64,000 nucleotides of DNA from Fodinisporobacter ferrooxydans (GTDB lineage Bacteria; Bacillota; Bacilli; Tumebacillales; MYW30-H2), in contig NZ_CP089291.1 of assembly GCF_022818495.1 (NCBI RefSeq), positions 1,045,536 to 1,109,535 of the forward strand. The letters run 5' to 3'. Below, piece by piece: positions 1 to 8,497 of this stretch. The position numbers and the translations under genes are program-made. The first letter of the stretch is position 1. Each line of letters begins with the position of its first letter. Below the pieces are notes generated by a model. The model was not told the origin of the DNA. It ran no database searches and saw nothing but the letters and a program-made list of their open reading frames with translations.

Positions 1-245
1 AATAGTTCCTTGACCCGATCACGCGCCAAATTTTCGACGATATCTACGTATTCGCATCCGCCATAATACCGTTTGCCAGGATATCCTTCCGCATATTTAT
101 TGGTAAGTACCGTTCCTAATGCTTCCAGTACCGCACGGCTTACAAAGTTTTCGGATGCAATCAATTCAATCTTTGAACGTTGTCTTCCCAGCTCTAACTG
201 GATTGCTTTTGCAACTTCCGCATCAATTAATTGTAAATGGCTCAT
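1..245 (-). CDS. glyA: Serine hydroxymethyltransferase, N-terminal part (cut by window start)
   Basis: PLP enzyme converting serine plus tetrahydrofolate to glycine plus methylene-tetrahydrofolate, the main one-carbon source. Only the first 81 codons are inside the window. They read [15 protein letters not shown], then the family signature [11 protein letters not shown] and the substrate-loop stretch [16 protein letters not shown]. The ATG at 245 follows an AAAGGAGAG ribosome binding site. It lies downstream of ywlG on the same strand, as in the Bacillus subtilis ywl-glyA order. The gap to ywlG is about 120 bases, so it may have its own promoter. Confidence 0.95.
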   Translation of the reverse strand, partial: MSHLQLIDAEVAKAIQLELGRQRSKIELIASENFVSRAVLEALGTVLTNKYAEGYPGKRYYGGCEYVDIVENLARDRVKEL

Positions 246-364
246 CGATTGTCTCTCCTTTATCTCGATCCTTACATTCAGGCTTTCGATATTTTACGAA
301 CATTATAACATATATACATGACAAATCTAGGGTATTTTCATTAAAAACACGAATATTGTTTGGT

Positions 365-973
365 TTATTCCAAATTATATACGGCTCTTGCCCCGCCGAT
401 CAGCTTTGGACGGGTAACCGCTGTTACGACGTGCGCTGCACCAATTGTTTTCACAGAAACGCGTACAGGTACAGCCACTGCTTTTAAATGCATGCCAATT
501 AACGTATCACCGATGTCGATCCCGGCATGTCCGCGAATGGCTTCCACCGCCACCGGTGTTTGAAAGGTTCGGTATGCTTGTGCAGATACGGCCCCGCCTG
601 CTTTCGGTACAGGAATCACAGTAACCTCTTCTAGAGAGTATTCTTCCATTGTCCGCCTTTCACATACAAGTGCCCGATTCAAATGTTCACAACATTGAAA
701 TGCGAGCTGAAAACCATATGAATTGCGGGCATCAAACAGCGCTTGTACAATCGCCTTCGCCACTTCTTCCGAACCGGACGTGCCGATTTTCTTCCCTAAC
801 ACTTCACTGCTGCTGGCGCCGACCACGAGAATCTGCTTCGCATCCAATTTGGCGGTCTGCTGCAATTCCTCCACGACTTGACGTGTTTGCCGATACACCT
901 CTTGATACAACGCTCCCGATTCCATATCTGATTTTTGGGACAAATCCGAATCCCCTTTTAACGAGCCTGACAT
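365..973 (-). CDS. ywlG: YwlG-family protein (TIGR01440)
   Basis: 202-residue protein of the YwlG/TIGR01440 family, whose biochemical function is not established to my knowledge. The family pattern is clear: a helical N-terminus, the ILVVGASSSEVLGKKIG segment, the CCEHLNRAL motif, and a glycine/alanine-rich C-terminus with DIGDTLIGMHLKAVAVPVR. The ATG at 973 overlaps the end of rpiB by 16 bp and has an AAGGTG ribosome binding site 7 bases upstream. A later ATG at 925 would avoid the overlap but has no better ribosome binding site. The overlap indicates translational coupling with rpiB. Confidence 0.9.
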   Translation of the reverse strand: MSGSLKGDSDLSQKSDMESGALYQEVYRQTRQVVEELQQTAKLDAKQILVVGASSSEVLGKKIGTSGSEEVAKAIVQALFDARNSYGFQLAFQCCEHLNRALVCERRTMEEYSLEEVTVIPVPKAGGAVSAQAYRTFQTPVAVEAIRGHAGIDIGDTLIGMHLKAVAVPVRVSVKTIGAAHVVTAVTRPKLIGGARAVYNLE

Positions 974-1437
974 CCTTGCACACCTTCTTCACGGCCATAC
1001 TGTTGTTCAATCTTCTCGATTTTGCCGAGGCGATTCGCATGTCGTCCGCCTTCAAACTCTGTAGTCAACCAGAGACGGGCAATTTCAAGAGCCAGGCTGG
1101 GTCCAATCACGCGGGCGCCCATTGCCAAAATATTTGAATCATTGTGTTGGCGAGTTACTTTCGCTGTAAAGCAATCATGAACCAATGCGCAGCGAATCCC
1201 TGGTACTTTATTGGCTACAATGGACATTCCGATGCCAGTTCCGCAAATTAAAATGCCACGATCATACTCACCGCCGGCAACCTTCTCGGCAACTTGTATG
1301 CCAAAATCGGGATAATCCACAGAAGATTCATTAAATGTTCCAAAATCTTTATATTCAAATCCCAATTCATCGAGCAACGGCTTCATTTCCTCTTTTAGAG
1401 AATAACCGCCATGATCGGCCCCTAACGCAATTTTCAT
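958..1437 (-). CDS. rpiB: Ribose-5-phosphate isomerase B
   Basis: Interconverts ribose 5-phosphate and ribulose 5-phosphate in the non-oxidative pentose phosphate pathway. 159 residues, RpiB/LacAB family. Diagnostic segments are ALGADHGGYSLKE at the N-terminus, the SVDYPDF segment, the catalytic-cysteine stretch ILICGTGIGMSI, and the RHNDSNIL-like region (here RQHNDSNILAMGARV). The ATG at 1437 has a GGAGG ribosome binding site. The C-terminal tail EGVQGCQAR overlaps the start of ywlG. A terminator upstream (1517-1547) separates it from ywlE, so rpiB-ywlG probably has its own promoter in 1438-1516. Confidence 0.96.
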   Translation of the reverse strand: MKIALGADHGGYSLKEEMKPLLDELGFEYKDFGTFNESSVDYPDFGIQVAEKVAGGEYDRGILICGTGIGMSIVANKVPGIRCALVHDCFTAKVTRQHNDSNILAMGARVIGPSLALEIARLWLTTEFEGGRHANRLGKIEKIEQQYGREEGVQGCQAR

Positions 1438-1516
1438 CGAACCATTCCTCCCGAAACCATTTATGTATTGGCCTATGCTTTTTCATTCCAAAGCACAATT
1501 TTCTATCTATTGTATC

Positions 1517-1547
1517 AAAAAACCGCAACATATCCATCCTGTTGCGG
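1517..1547 (-). terminator. Rho-independent terminator after ywlE
   Basis: On the minus strand an 8-bp stem CCGCAACA/TGTTGCGG with a 9-base loop is followed by TTTTTT. It lies between the ywlE stop and the rpiB start, so it should end transcription from ywlE. Confidence 0.8.
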
Positions 1548-1634
1548 CCGTTTATCCAATCTTCTTAATCACATATTTCTCATCCATGTTTGTGTTCATG
1601 TCCGCGATCCCGTGTCGGGGAATTTCATGGCTGT

Positions 1635-2132
1635 TTATGATGAACGATGCAATTGCTCCTGTATTTTTACATATAACCGCTCGATCGCACGTTCCAATTG
1701 ATCGGCACATGCTTCATAACGCTCGCGATCACCGCCATATGGATCTGACACATCCATGCTCCATCCATTCGCCGGCATCTGTTGCGGGTCTTCTTGTATA
1801 TATTCCAGCAATGCGAACGCCTTTCCGCTGCTCTCCGGATATTGGGATACCAAGATATGTTTATGTGACATTGTCATTGTCAAAATCATATCTGCCCACT
1901 CCACCAGCCTTGCATCTACAGGTGTTGATTGATGGGAATCCAATCGTATATTTCTTTGTTTCAGCACCTCAATGGCATGTGCCGATGCTGCTGCTGCTTG
2001 CATCGCCGAAATTCCTGCAGAACGAACCTGAACAAGGGATTCATAAGGATCTGCTTCGAATTTTTTCTTTAATAAATGTTCAGCCATCGGGCTTCTGCAA
2101 GTATTGCCTGTACATACAAATAGGATGTTCAT
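1635..2132 (-). CDS. ywlE: Protein-arginine phosphatase (low-molecular-weight PTP fold)
   Basis: Low-molecular-weight phosphatase with the P-loop CTGNTCRS right after the start. The threonine inside the loop (Thr11 if translation starts at the ATG at 2132) is the residue known in B. subtilis YwlE to set arginine-phosphate preference over phosphotyrosine, so removal of McsB-type arginine phosphorylation is likely. The C-terminal DPYGGD motif carries the general-acid aspartate. The open frame reaches back to a GTG at 2159. ATGs at 2144 and 2132 are both possible; 2132 places the P-loop where the family has it. A MITE-like copy sits just upstream. Confidence 0.92.
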   Translation of the reverse strand: MNILFVCTGNTCRSPMAEHLLKKKFEADPYESLVQVRSAGISAMQAAAASAHAIEVLKQRNIRLDSHQSTPVDARLVEWADMILTMTMSHKHILVSQYPESSGKAFALLEYIQEDPQQMPANGWSMDVSDPYGGDRERYEACADQLERAIERLYVKIQEQLHRSS

Positions 2133-2175
2133 CCTATGTCCCATCCTATCTTCCCCCACTCATTTGATACTATTA

Positions 2176-2266
2176 GCGGATGTTCAAAAAGTGGTCAAAA
2201 CTCCACGGCGGATTGCTTTGCCGAAGCACTCCTTGTGTCTTACTTAACCACTTTTTGAACACGCAC
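2176..2266 (+). mobile_element. MITE-like element, copy A (91 bp, internally deleted)
   Basis: Starts GCGGATGTTCAAAAAGTGG and ends with the inverted counterpart ACCACTTTTTGAACACGCAC. It is flanked by TATTA at 2171-2175 and 2267-2271. The middle of the 155-bp form is missing between GCTTTGCCGAA and GCACTCCTTGTG. It lies between mntP and ywlE, in the presumed leader of ywlE. Confidence 0.85.
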
Positions 2267-2320
2267 TATTATTAGTATATCCCTGCATATACGAACGATG
2301 CAATCCGTTTGAACCCCTGT

Positions 2321-2881
2321 TTAAAAAAGAAATTTCAATCCAAATACAAGCAAAATCAATCCGCCTAACACCTCACTGTATGTTCCCAGCAGCTGACTGA
2401 CCCGTGTACCGATCGCCAATCCAATCGCAGCCATGCTTGCGCCGACAATCCCGAAGAGTGTAACGACCAAACCAATATGTACTTCAAACAGTCCCAGGCT
2501 GAAGCCAACCGACAATGCATCGACACTTACACTCATCGCAAACAACAGCAATCCCCATCCGGCCGTCTTGCTGATTTCCGGTGCATGATCCGGTCGAATC
2601 GCATGATACAGCATTTGCAGCCCGAATACAATGAGCAGGATAGCCCCAAACAACTGTGTAATATCGCCAACGATTTTATGCAAATATAAACCCAAAAACA
2701 TGCCTATAAGCGGCATAATCACATGAAAGATACCGATCGTCAGACTGATTTTGGCAATTTCAACGTTTCGCAATCCTTTCATCCCAATCCCCAGCCCCAA
2801 TGACATCGCATCCATTCCCAACGCAATTGCAACGAGCAGCAAGGTTATGAATTGCTGAACCATACTCATTTGAAAATGCAT
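2321..2881 (-). CDS. mntP: Manganese efflux pump MntP (YwlD)
   Basis: Six-helix membrane protein of the MntP (DUF204) family that exports Mn2+. 186 residues, two homologous three-helix halves. The first half has ALGMDAMSLGLGIGMKG and the second has MSVSVDALSVGFSLGL, each bearing the conserved membrane-embedded aspartate pair region. The ATG at 2881 has an AGGAGGG ribosome binding site. The position between ywlC and ywlE matches B. subtilis ywlD. I looked for a yybP-ykoY manganese riboswitch in the upstream 300 bases and could not recognise one. Confidence 0.93.
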   Translation of the reverse strand: MHFQMSMVQQFITLLLVAIALGMDAMSLGLGIGMKGLRNVEIAKISLTIGIFHVIMPLIGMFLGLYLHKIVGDITQLFGAILLIVFGLQMLYHAIRPDHAPEISKTAGWGLLLFAMSVSVDALSVGFSLGLFEVHIGLVVTLFGIVGASMAAIGLAIGTRVSQLLGTYSEVLGGLILLVFGLKFLF

Positions 2882-3208
2882 ATATTCACCCTCCTGCTAT
2901 CCCAATACAGCCCCAGAATCATATGTATGCGTAGCGCCGCCAAAACATGTCCCACACGGGAGACCCGGCATATACGCGTGACTTTCCATTTTAACGGCAT
3001 ATTTCCAGCTGCTTAAGCCGCGTGTCATTGTTGGCATGGCAATGATACGATCACAAAAATAGTCGATGATACATATACTGCTCCCAAGACTTCAGAATTC
3101 TTTCAATTTTTGGGGACAAAGAGGATTGAATCCTTGCAAAAAATGAGTTAACATAAATGTACTTAACGAATTTACTCTCAATCCATCTAAAAAAGGAGGA
3201 TGCCCGAT
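2882..3208. other. Intergenic region upstream of mntP
   Basis: About 330 bases between the divergent mntP and the small plus-strand gene at 3209. No convincing open frame. It should carry the mntP promoter (minus) and the promoter of the small gene (plus), but I could not place either with confidence. Confidence 0.4.
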
Positions 3209-3340
3209 ATGGATTTGAACAAACCTATTGATCTTGAACAGTATCATGAAGAATTATCGATTATGCGCCATTTGGAGAAAATGGATCCGAGCAACAATCC
3301 TAAACAATCGACACAGGAGAAAGAAGAAGAATCCAAATAA
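3209..3340 (+). CDS. Small acidic/charged protein, 43 residues
   Basis: Not recognised. The ATG at 3209 is preceded by a near-perfect AAAAGGAGG 9 bases upstream, which is why I call it. The product begins MDLNKPIDLEQYHEELSIM and ends in a charged low-complexity tail (QEKEEESK). It has no membrane segment or signal peptide and is probably helical in the middle. It is the only plus-strand gene between mntP and ywlC and is followed by a strong hairpin at 3454. It could be a small sporulation or stress protein; nothing in the sequence decides that. Confidence 0.6.
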   Translation: MDLNKPIDLEQYHEELSIMRHLEKMDPSNNPKQSTQEKEEESK

Positions 3341-3453
3341 GCTGGCAATGCCATATTCGGGTTATGAATTTGGTCTATCGGCAGAGTTTGTCAATGCTAA
3401 GGAGGCTATGTGTACGTGACTGTACACTCAATCTCAAATCTTGATTTCATACG

Positions 3454-3496
3454 ATAACAGCCCGTCTCTCAGTAAGAGCGGGCTGTTATTGTTTAT
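3454..3496 (+). terminator. Strong hairpin, probable terminator between convergent genes
   Basis: ATAACAGCCCG pairs with CGGGCTGTTAT; the stem continues partly into the loop (TCTCT/AGAG). On the plus strand it is followed by a T-rich stretch. It lies between the small plus-strand gene and the end of ywlC and may serve both. Confidence 0.7.
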
Positions 3497-3521
3497 TGTT
3501 TATTGTTATAACCGATTATCG

Positions 3522-4604
3522 TTATACCCGAATGATGGAATGGCCGGCTGCCTTTCTCATTCGATTCATGACTGCTGCACCAAATCCTTGCACAGGCACA
3601 CCTTCTGCCAAAATTTTCGCCACGTTTTTTTCGTCAAACTCTCGCAACCACTGATACAAGTGCTGGCCGGTTTCCTGGATATCTGCATTACCTTGTGGTC
3701 GTATGATCCATTCCACACCCATTTGATCGAGCTGCTCACAAAACGCCTCATCGCCTGTTTGATTTGTGGTTAACAATACTCCCACTCGTTGGTTCGGCTG
3801 CTCAAGAAGCATTTGTTGGCACAGTTCCCGTATCGATGTTCGAATCCGCTTAGGATCTCCTTCTAAAACTGTCATATCGCCTTGCGGTGCATAATGGGTA
3901 TATTTCATGCCCGGACTTTTCGGCGCATGATGCTCTTCCAGCAAACCTGCATCCATGGAAACGTCACCAATCACCTGTTGCAACATTTCTTGTGTAATTT
4001 CCCCCGGACGCAAGATGATCGGCGGGGAAACTGTACAATCCAAAACGGTCGATTCCAGACCGACTGCCGTTTCACCGCCATCGAGGATGAGTGGGATCCG
4101 ATCTTTTAAATCTTCCCATACATGCTGTGCACATGTGGGACTGGGACGGCCCGATCGATTGGCGCTGGGAGCTGCGATCGGCAAGCCTGTCTGGCGGATC
4201 AATCGCATTGCCACCGGATGATTGGGCATGCGGATTCCCACTGATGGCAGATTTGCCGTTACGTACTTCGATAGCGTTGGTCCTTTCGGCAGAATCAGCG
4301 TCAATGGCCCTGGCCAAAATTTCTCCATACATATTCTTGCAACGTCCGGAATTTCCGAGACAATCGCATCTAATTGCTGAAAATCTGCAATATGAACAAT
4401 CAGAGGATTATCCGCAGGACGTCCTTTCGCCTCGAAAATTTTCCGAACTGCTTCGTCATTTGTCGCATCTGCCCCTAATCCATAGACAGTCTCGGTTGGA
4501 AATGCCACAACTTCGCCTGCCTGCAGCAACTTTACAGCAGTCTCATAGCCGCTGTCGTCTTTTCTTGCATCCATTACAACTGTAGTTTCCCGGCTTTTAT
4601 TCAT
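3522..4604 (-). CDS. ywlC: L-threonylcarbamoyladenylate synthase (Sua5/YwlC)
   Basis: Makes threonylcarbamoyl-AMP from threonine, bicarbonate and ATP for the t6A37 modification of ANN-decoding tRNAs. Two parts: the TsaC/YrdC domain (roughly residues 15-205, with GEVVAFPTETVYGLGADA, KGRPADNPLIVHI and the SANRSG loop), then the linker and the Sua5 C-terminal Rossmann-like domain (SPGMKYTHYAP to the end). This makes it the long Sua5 type, not short TsaC. The frame opens at a GTG (4613), but the ATG at 4604 is better spaced from GGAGAG. Its upstream region carries the DnaA-box cluster described separately. Confidence 0.95.
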   Translation of the reverse strand: MNKSRETTVVMDARKDDSGYETAVKLLQAGEVVAFPTETVYGLGADATNDEAVRKIFEAKGRPADNPLIVHIADFQQLDAIVSEIPDVARICMEKFWPGPLTLILPKGPTLSKYVTANLPSVGIRMPNHPVAMRLIRQTGLPIAAPSANRSGRPSPTCAQHVWEDLKDRIPLILDGGETAVGLESTVLDCTVSPPIILRPGEITQEMLQQVIGDVSMDAGLLEEHHAPKSPGMKYTHYAPQGDMTVLEGDPKRIRTSIRELCQQMLLEQPNQRVGVLLTTNQTGDEAFCEQLDQMGVEWIIRPQGNADIQETGQHLYQWLREFDEKNVAKILAEGVPVQGFGAAVMNRMRKAAGHSIIRV

Positions 4605-4626
4605 GTGAATCACATACTCTCCATTT

Positions 4627-4828
4627 TTATCAACAACTTATCCACATCATGTGAATTTCTTTTTTCGAATTCCAAATTTAAGAATACTCTTATAATCCCT
4701 TCTATATCAAGTATTTTTAAAATGAAATACGCTTAGATCATGCAAACGTTCGTTCCGTTATTCACATTATCAACACCCAATTGTGGATATGTTGGTAAGT
4801 TCCCGTGTATAAGAGTCGGTTATCCACA
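4627..4828. promoter_or_regulatory. DnaA-box cluster between ywlC and spoIIR
   Basis: Exact matches to TTATNCACA are at 4638-4646 (TTATCCACA), 4758-4766 (TTATTCACA) and 4820-4828 (TTATCCACA), all on the plus strand. One-mismatch copies TTATCAACA are at 4627-4635 and 4767-4775. A reverse-strand near match (ATATCCACA) is at 4782-4790, and TTATCCGCA lies at 4874 inside the spoIIR 3' end. Three perfect and three near boxes in about 200 non-coding bases is far above chance. The region also contains the ywlC promoter, so DnaA could both be titrated here and control ywlC. Confidence 0.75.
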
Positions 4829-4851
4829 AACCGAATGGTTTTTGTATTCCA

Positions 4852-5628
4852 TCAAGCATTTGTCTTGTGGCTTTTATCCGCAGAACTGTGGAAAAGTTCT
4901 TGAAACAAGTGCTCGATCGCAAATATAAGCTTTTTTCCATAATCGAGAATGGCAAATCGAACTTGAACCGTTTCTCCTTGACTCGTGGCTGTTTTTCCAA
5001 CTTGAATGGTCGCCGCCGGCTTATGATCGGGGAAATCCTTCGTATTCGGGACTGCATCCCCATTGGCCAAATCCACAAAGCACAAGGGCGGAAACAATAC
5101 ACACCACCAATTTTGACCTTTTCCCTGACCGATGATGATGCGCAACGCTTCATAATCACCGGCAGGATAGACTTGATTGCCATATAATTTGGTCGGAAAT
5201 GCTACAACACCTACTTCCGTCTGAGTCGGATACGTATACCCTTCTTGACGGATGACGCTTTGTGCAATCTGATCCAAACGGGGAACCGCCCGTTTCAAAA
5301 TCGTTTCCGCTTGCTCTTTTGTTGTGGCTCCGTGCAATAATTGCCCGACAGCAGCGATGATTTTATCCCGTACATCCCGTTTTAACTGCTGATCTGATGA
5401 ACTGTCGCTATTTGCAATGATGCGCAAGCGCACCGCATTCTGAGGTATGGTCCCCTTCAGTAGAGCCACTTCATCCTCCAGGTCTGCAGTTGCTTGTGGT
5501 GAAATATTGGCTTTTGGAGTGACTTGTACAGTGGAATTTGCCAATGCCATGGAGCTGAAAGAATTATCGGTCAGGAATAATGCCAGGCTGATGAGTGCAA
5601 TTTTTTTTATGTAAGGAATAGTGCTCAT
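4852..5628 (-). CDS. spoIIR: Stage II sporulation protein R
   Basis: Signalling protein made in the forespore under sigma-F and exported to the intermembrane space, where it triggers SpoIIGA to process pro-sigma-E in the mother cell. About 258 residues: an N-terminal hydrophobic signal segment (IALISLALFLTDNSFSSMALA) and then the SpoIIR domain with LRIIANSDSSSDQQLKRDVRDKI and GQGKGQNWWCVLFPPLCFVD, the family hallmark. I chose the ATG at 5628 because GGAGG lies 8 bases upstream; the ATG at 5643 overlaps that ribosome binding site. Placement between prmC and ywlC follows B. subtilis. Confidence 0.94.
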   Translation of the reverse strand: MSTIPYIKKIALISLALFLTDNSFSSMALANSTVQVTPKANISPQATADLEDEVALLKGTIPQNAVRLRIIANSDSSSDQQLKRDVRDKIIAAVGQLLHGATTKEQAETILKRAVPRLDQIAQSVIRQEGYTYPTQTEVGVVAFPTKLYGNQVYPAGDYEALRIIIGQGKGQNWWCVLFPPLCFVDLANGDAVPNTKDFPDHKPAATIQVGKTATSQGETVQVRFAILDYGKKLIFAIEHLFQELFHSSADKSHKTNA

Positions 5629-5745
5629 ATCCGTTGCCTCCATTTTCTATCAATCTCGTATGTAGCAACTAGTATGAGCAGAATTACTAGAGTTTAAACA
5701 TGTGCATAAAAAACTATTGACTTTTAATTTTACACGCACTAATAG

Positions 5746-5772
5746 TAAAAAAGGCTCAACGGCATGTTGAGC
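5746..5772 (-). terminator. Terminator overlapping the prmC stop codon
   Basis: On the minus strand GCTCAAC/GTTGAGC with a 5-base loop runs into TTTTTTT. The prmC stop codon lies inside the hairpin. It separates prfA-prmC from spoIIR. Confidence 0.8.
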
Positions 5773-6712
5773 TTTTTCTGATTCCCACAACGATTCGATT
5801 GATTCCGGCAAGGTCCTGATGGATCTCTGTACGCATGCAGAGCGGGTCTTGCCGAAGCATATCTGCAACACGTTCGGCTTGTCCCGCCCCCACTTCAAAC
5901 AAAACGGCAGATGGAAGATCTTTTGCAGATCCGAACCACTCACATTGTCCGATTATATGGCGGTACGGATCCATCCCATCCATTCCGCCCTTTAATGCCA
6001 AATGCGGCTCAAAGTTCCGCACTTCCGTTTGCAGTGTCTGTATATCCATATCGGGTATATAGGGGGGATTTGATACGATCATATCGACAGCCATGCCTTT
6101 TTCTATCATCGGCTGCAAGCCGTCACCCTGGTGAAATGTGATCTGTGCGCCAAGTCGCTGTGCATTTGCTGTCGCGACGTGCAGAGCGGATGCAGAAATA
6201 TCAATCCCATGTATCTCAAATGGGATATTTTTACGCGACATACGAGCAGTCAACTCCAATGCCATGGTAATGGCAATGGCGCCACTGCCGACACCGATAT
6301 CAACCACGCGAAGAGGGCGACCGCCGTGTTCCGGAATCTCCTGAAACAGTTGCAGGGCGCGTTCCACCAGACATTCCGTCTCAGGTCTCGGTATGAGTAC
6401 GGCTGTGTTCACTTGAAATGTCCGCCCGTAAAACTCCGCTTCTCCCAAAATATATTGCAAAGGCTCCCGCTGCCCTCTTCGTTTCACCCAATCGATAAAC
6501 ACCGCCTGTACCGGACCTGGCAAAGGCTCATTCCATTTTGTCAGCCAATCCAGACTGCTCCACTTGAGCAAATGCCGCAACATCCATTCTGCATTGCGTT
6601 CCGGATATATGACACCTTTTGCATCTAAAAAACGGGATGCCCATGTGTGAGCCTCCCGTACCGTATACGATGCATCCGGTGATAGAGGGAAATCTGCGTC
6701 CACTCCTGTCAC
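5756..6712 (-). CDS. prmC: Release factor glutamine N5-methyltransferase
   Basis: Methylates the glutamine of the GGQ motif of release factors using S-adenosylmethionine. 318 residues: the N-terminal helical release-factor-binding domain, PLQYILGEAEFYGR near residue 84, the SAM-binding DIGVGSGAIAI (138-148) and the catalytic NPPY (215-218). It starts 11 bases after the prfA stop, so the enzyme and its substrate RF1 share an operon. The extreme N-terminus (MTGVDADFPLSPDAS) is longer than usual and poorly conserved. Transcription ends at the hairpin overlapping its stop codon. Confidence 0.95.
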   Translation of the reverse strand: MTGVDADFPLSPDASYTVREAHTWASRFLDAKGVIYPERNAEWMLRHLLKWSSLDWLTKWNEPLPGPVQAVFIDWVKRRGQREPLQYILGEAEFYGRTFQVNTAVLIPRPETECLVERALQLFQEIPEHGGRPLRVVDIGVGSGAIAITMALELTARMSRKNIPFEIHGIDISASALHVATANAQRLGAQITFHQGDGLQPMIEKGMAVDMIVSNPPYIPDMDIQTLQTEVRNFEPHLALKGGMDGMDPYRHIIGQCEWFGSAKDLPSAVLFEVGAGQAERVADMLRQDPLCMRTEIHQDLAGINRIVVGIRKSSTCR

Positions 6713-6723
6713 CCCATTTTTCC

Positions 6724-7791
6724 TTATTGCGCTTCCTGCAATGCCTGCATTCGCTCTTCTGCGATCAATGCATGAATAATTTCATCCAAATCGCCATCCA
6801 ATACCGCATCCAGACGATGCAATGTCAATCCAATCCGATGATCTGTCACACGACTCTGGGGAAAATTATAGGTGCGAATCCGCTCGCTTCTGTCGCCTGT
6901 ACCCACCTGACTTTTCCGTGCAGCCGCTTGTTCCTGCATTTGTTCCTGCTGATACTTTTCAAAAATGCGGGCACGCAATACACGCATCGCTTTTTCCCGA
7001 TTTTTGATCTGGGATTTTTCATCCTGACAGGATACGACAATTCCAGTCGGCATATGTGTGATACGAACTGCTGATTGTGTAGTATTGACAGATTGTCCGC
7101 CGGGACCGGTGGAACAAAACGTATCGATGCGGATATCTTTTTCATGTACTTCCACTTCCACTTCTTCTACCTCAGGAAGTACGGCAACTGTGGATGTGGA
7201 TGTATGAATGCGCCCGCCCGATTCGGTAGCCGGGATCCGTTGCACGCGGTGTGCGCCGCTTTCAAATTTGAGCTTGCTATACGCACCTTTTCCATGAATC
7301 ATAAAAATCGCTTCTTTAAATCCGCCGATATCCGTATAATTGGCATCGATCATCTCGATTTTCCAACCTTGCCGTTCTGCAAAACGGCTATACATGCGGA
7401 AGAGATCCGCTGCAAATAATGCTGCTTCATCACCGCCGGCAGCACCACGAATCTCTACAATTACGTTTTTATCGTCATTTGGATCTTTTGGCAAAAGCAG
7501 AATGGTCAACTGCTCGCGCAACCGTTCTTCACGTTCTGTCAATTCATCGATTTCCATCTTCACAAGTTCCCGCATCTCATCGTCCAACTTGTCGTTAAAC
7601 ATCGATTTGGCATCTGCAAGGCCTTGCGATACCTGTTTAAATTCCCGGAAGACTTGAACCGTCTCTTCCAGATCCGATTGTTCTTTGGCATATGTCCGCA
7701 GCTTTTGCGGATCCGATATGATTTCCGGATCACATAAAAATTCACTTAATTTATTGTATCGATCATCTAAGGCCTGTAAGCGGTCTAACAT
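6724..7791 (-). CDS. prfA: Peptide chain release factor 1
   Basis: Recognises UAA and UAG stop codons and triggers peptidyl-tRNA hydrolysis. 355 residues, full length. The stop-codon-reading tripeptide PAT is at 187-189 (in [10 protein letters not shown]), which identifies RF1 rather than RF2, and the catalytic GGQ is at 231-233 in [10 protein letters not shown]. First gene of a prfA-prmC pair. A promoter with TTGCCT and TATACT separated by 18 bases lies upstream at 7840-7869. Confidence 0.97.
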   Translation of the reverse strand: MLDRLQALDDRYNKLSEFLCDPEIISDPQKLRTYAKEQSDLEETVQVFREFKQVSQGLADAKSMFNDKLDDEMRELVKMEIDELTEREERLREQLTILLLPKDPNDDKNVIVEIRGAAGGDEAALFAADLFRMYSRFAERQGWKIEMIDANYTDIGGFKEAIFMIHGKGAYSKLKFESGAHRVQRIPATESGGRIHTSTSTVAVLPEVEEVEVEVHEKDIRIDTFCSTGPGGQSVNTTQSAVRITHMPTGIVVSCQDEKSQIKNREKAMRVLRARIFEKYQQEQMQEQAAARKSQVGTGDRSERIRTYNFPQSRVTDHRIGLTLHRLDAVLDGDLDEIIHALIAEERMQALQEAQ

Positions 7792-7839
7792 CGATCGTTC
7801 ACCTCATTGCAAGAGATATTCCTTTGATACCATCCATAT

Positions 7840-7869
7840 AGTATACGATATAAATGCAAGAAAAGGCAA
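7840..7869 (-). promoter_or_regulatory. Probable sigma-A promoter for prfA
   Basis: On the minus strand TTGCCT (7864-7869), an 18-base spacer and TATACT (7840-7845), about 50 bases before the prfA start. Confidence 0.5.
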
Positions 7870-7911
7870 ACAGGGCAGGATAAAAAAACATTCGGTTAAA
7901 AACAACAGAAT

Positions 7912-7951
7912 AAAAAATAAAAAACAGGAAACCGATCGATAGGTTCCCTGT
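7912..7951 (-). terminator. Terminator after rpmE
   Basis: ACAGGGAACC/GGTTTCCTGT (one mismatch, 8-base loop) followed on the minus strand by TTTTTATTTTTTA. Confidence 0.8.
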
Positions 7952-7981
7952 CATTAACTACAACCGCATTTTCTGATCACT

Positions 7982-8179
7982 TTACAGGTTGTATTTTTTC
8001 TTGAATTTATCCACACGTCCACCGGCATCTACAAACTTTTGTTTTCCCGTATAGAAAGGATGGCACTTGGAACAGATCTCAACACGCAAATTTTGCTTTA
8101 CTGAACCTGTTTCAAACGTCTCACCACAAGCACAGGTAACAGTGGTCACTTTATAGTTAGGATGGATTTCTTGTTTCAT
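7982..8179 (-). CDS. rpmE: 50S ribosomal protein L31 (zinc type)
   Basis: Ribosomal protein L31, 65 residues. The four cysteines of the zinc-binding form are present: C16, C18, C36 and C39 (TCACG and [11 protein letters not shown]). This is therefore the type-A protein and not the cysteine-less YtiA-like form used in zinc starvation. The [18 protein letters not shown] segment is typical. It has its own terminator downstream. Confidence 0.97.
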   Translation of the reverse strand: MKQEIHPNYKVTTVTCACGETFETGSVKQNLRVEICSKCHPFYTGKQKFVDAGGRVDKFKKKYNL

Positions 8180-8497
8180 ACTTTCACCTCTTTCTTAAAA
8201 CAAGCATCATACAATGACTCTATACCTATCGAACACACTAGACGAAATTATATCATAGGTCAAGTTGCAGCCGCAAGTCTATTCCTTTGTATCCGTGAAA
8301 ATTGTACCTGTTAATTTATGACTGATGAGGCAAATCATTTTTATTACTGGCAAGGCACAATCATTTTTATCGATATCAGGTTAGAATCGTTATAAATATT
8401 AAATTAATTTAATAATTGATGTATTGATATTTTAAAACATGTCAGTATAATTAAGTTTGCAAACAATAATATTCCATTTATGGAAGGGGTTATTTTC
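8180..8497. other. Divergent intergenic region rpmE / small exported peptide
   Basis: About 320 bases. It holds the rpmE upstream region on the minus strand. On the plus side there is a direct repeat AATCATTTTTAT at 8333-8344 and 8359-8370 (27-base period), a strong promoter at 8424-8451 and a perfect palindrome GTTTGCAAAC at 8455-8464. No gene seen. Confidence 0.6.
8424..8451 (+). promoter_or_regulatory. Strong sigma-A promoter of the small exported peptide gene
   Basis: TTGATA (8424-8429), a 16-base spacer and a consensus TATAAT (8446-8451). The palindrome GTTTGCAAAC at 8455-8464 covers the expected transcription start and could be an operator. Upstream repeats AATCATTTTTAT could bind an activator. 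Confidence 0.7.

Noticed and set aside
1463-2167. Plus-strand frame of 234 codons opposite ywlE
   Set aside because: It is a shadow of the well-supported minus-strand ywlE gene and the element copy; no ribosome binding site or recognisable domain.
2882-3120. Possible yybP-ykoY manganese riboswitch before mntP
   Set aside because: I could not find the conserved loop sequences in the right order; only isolated similarity (GCTACG).
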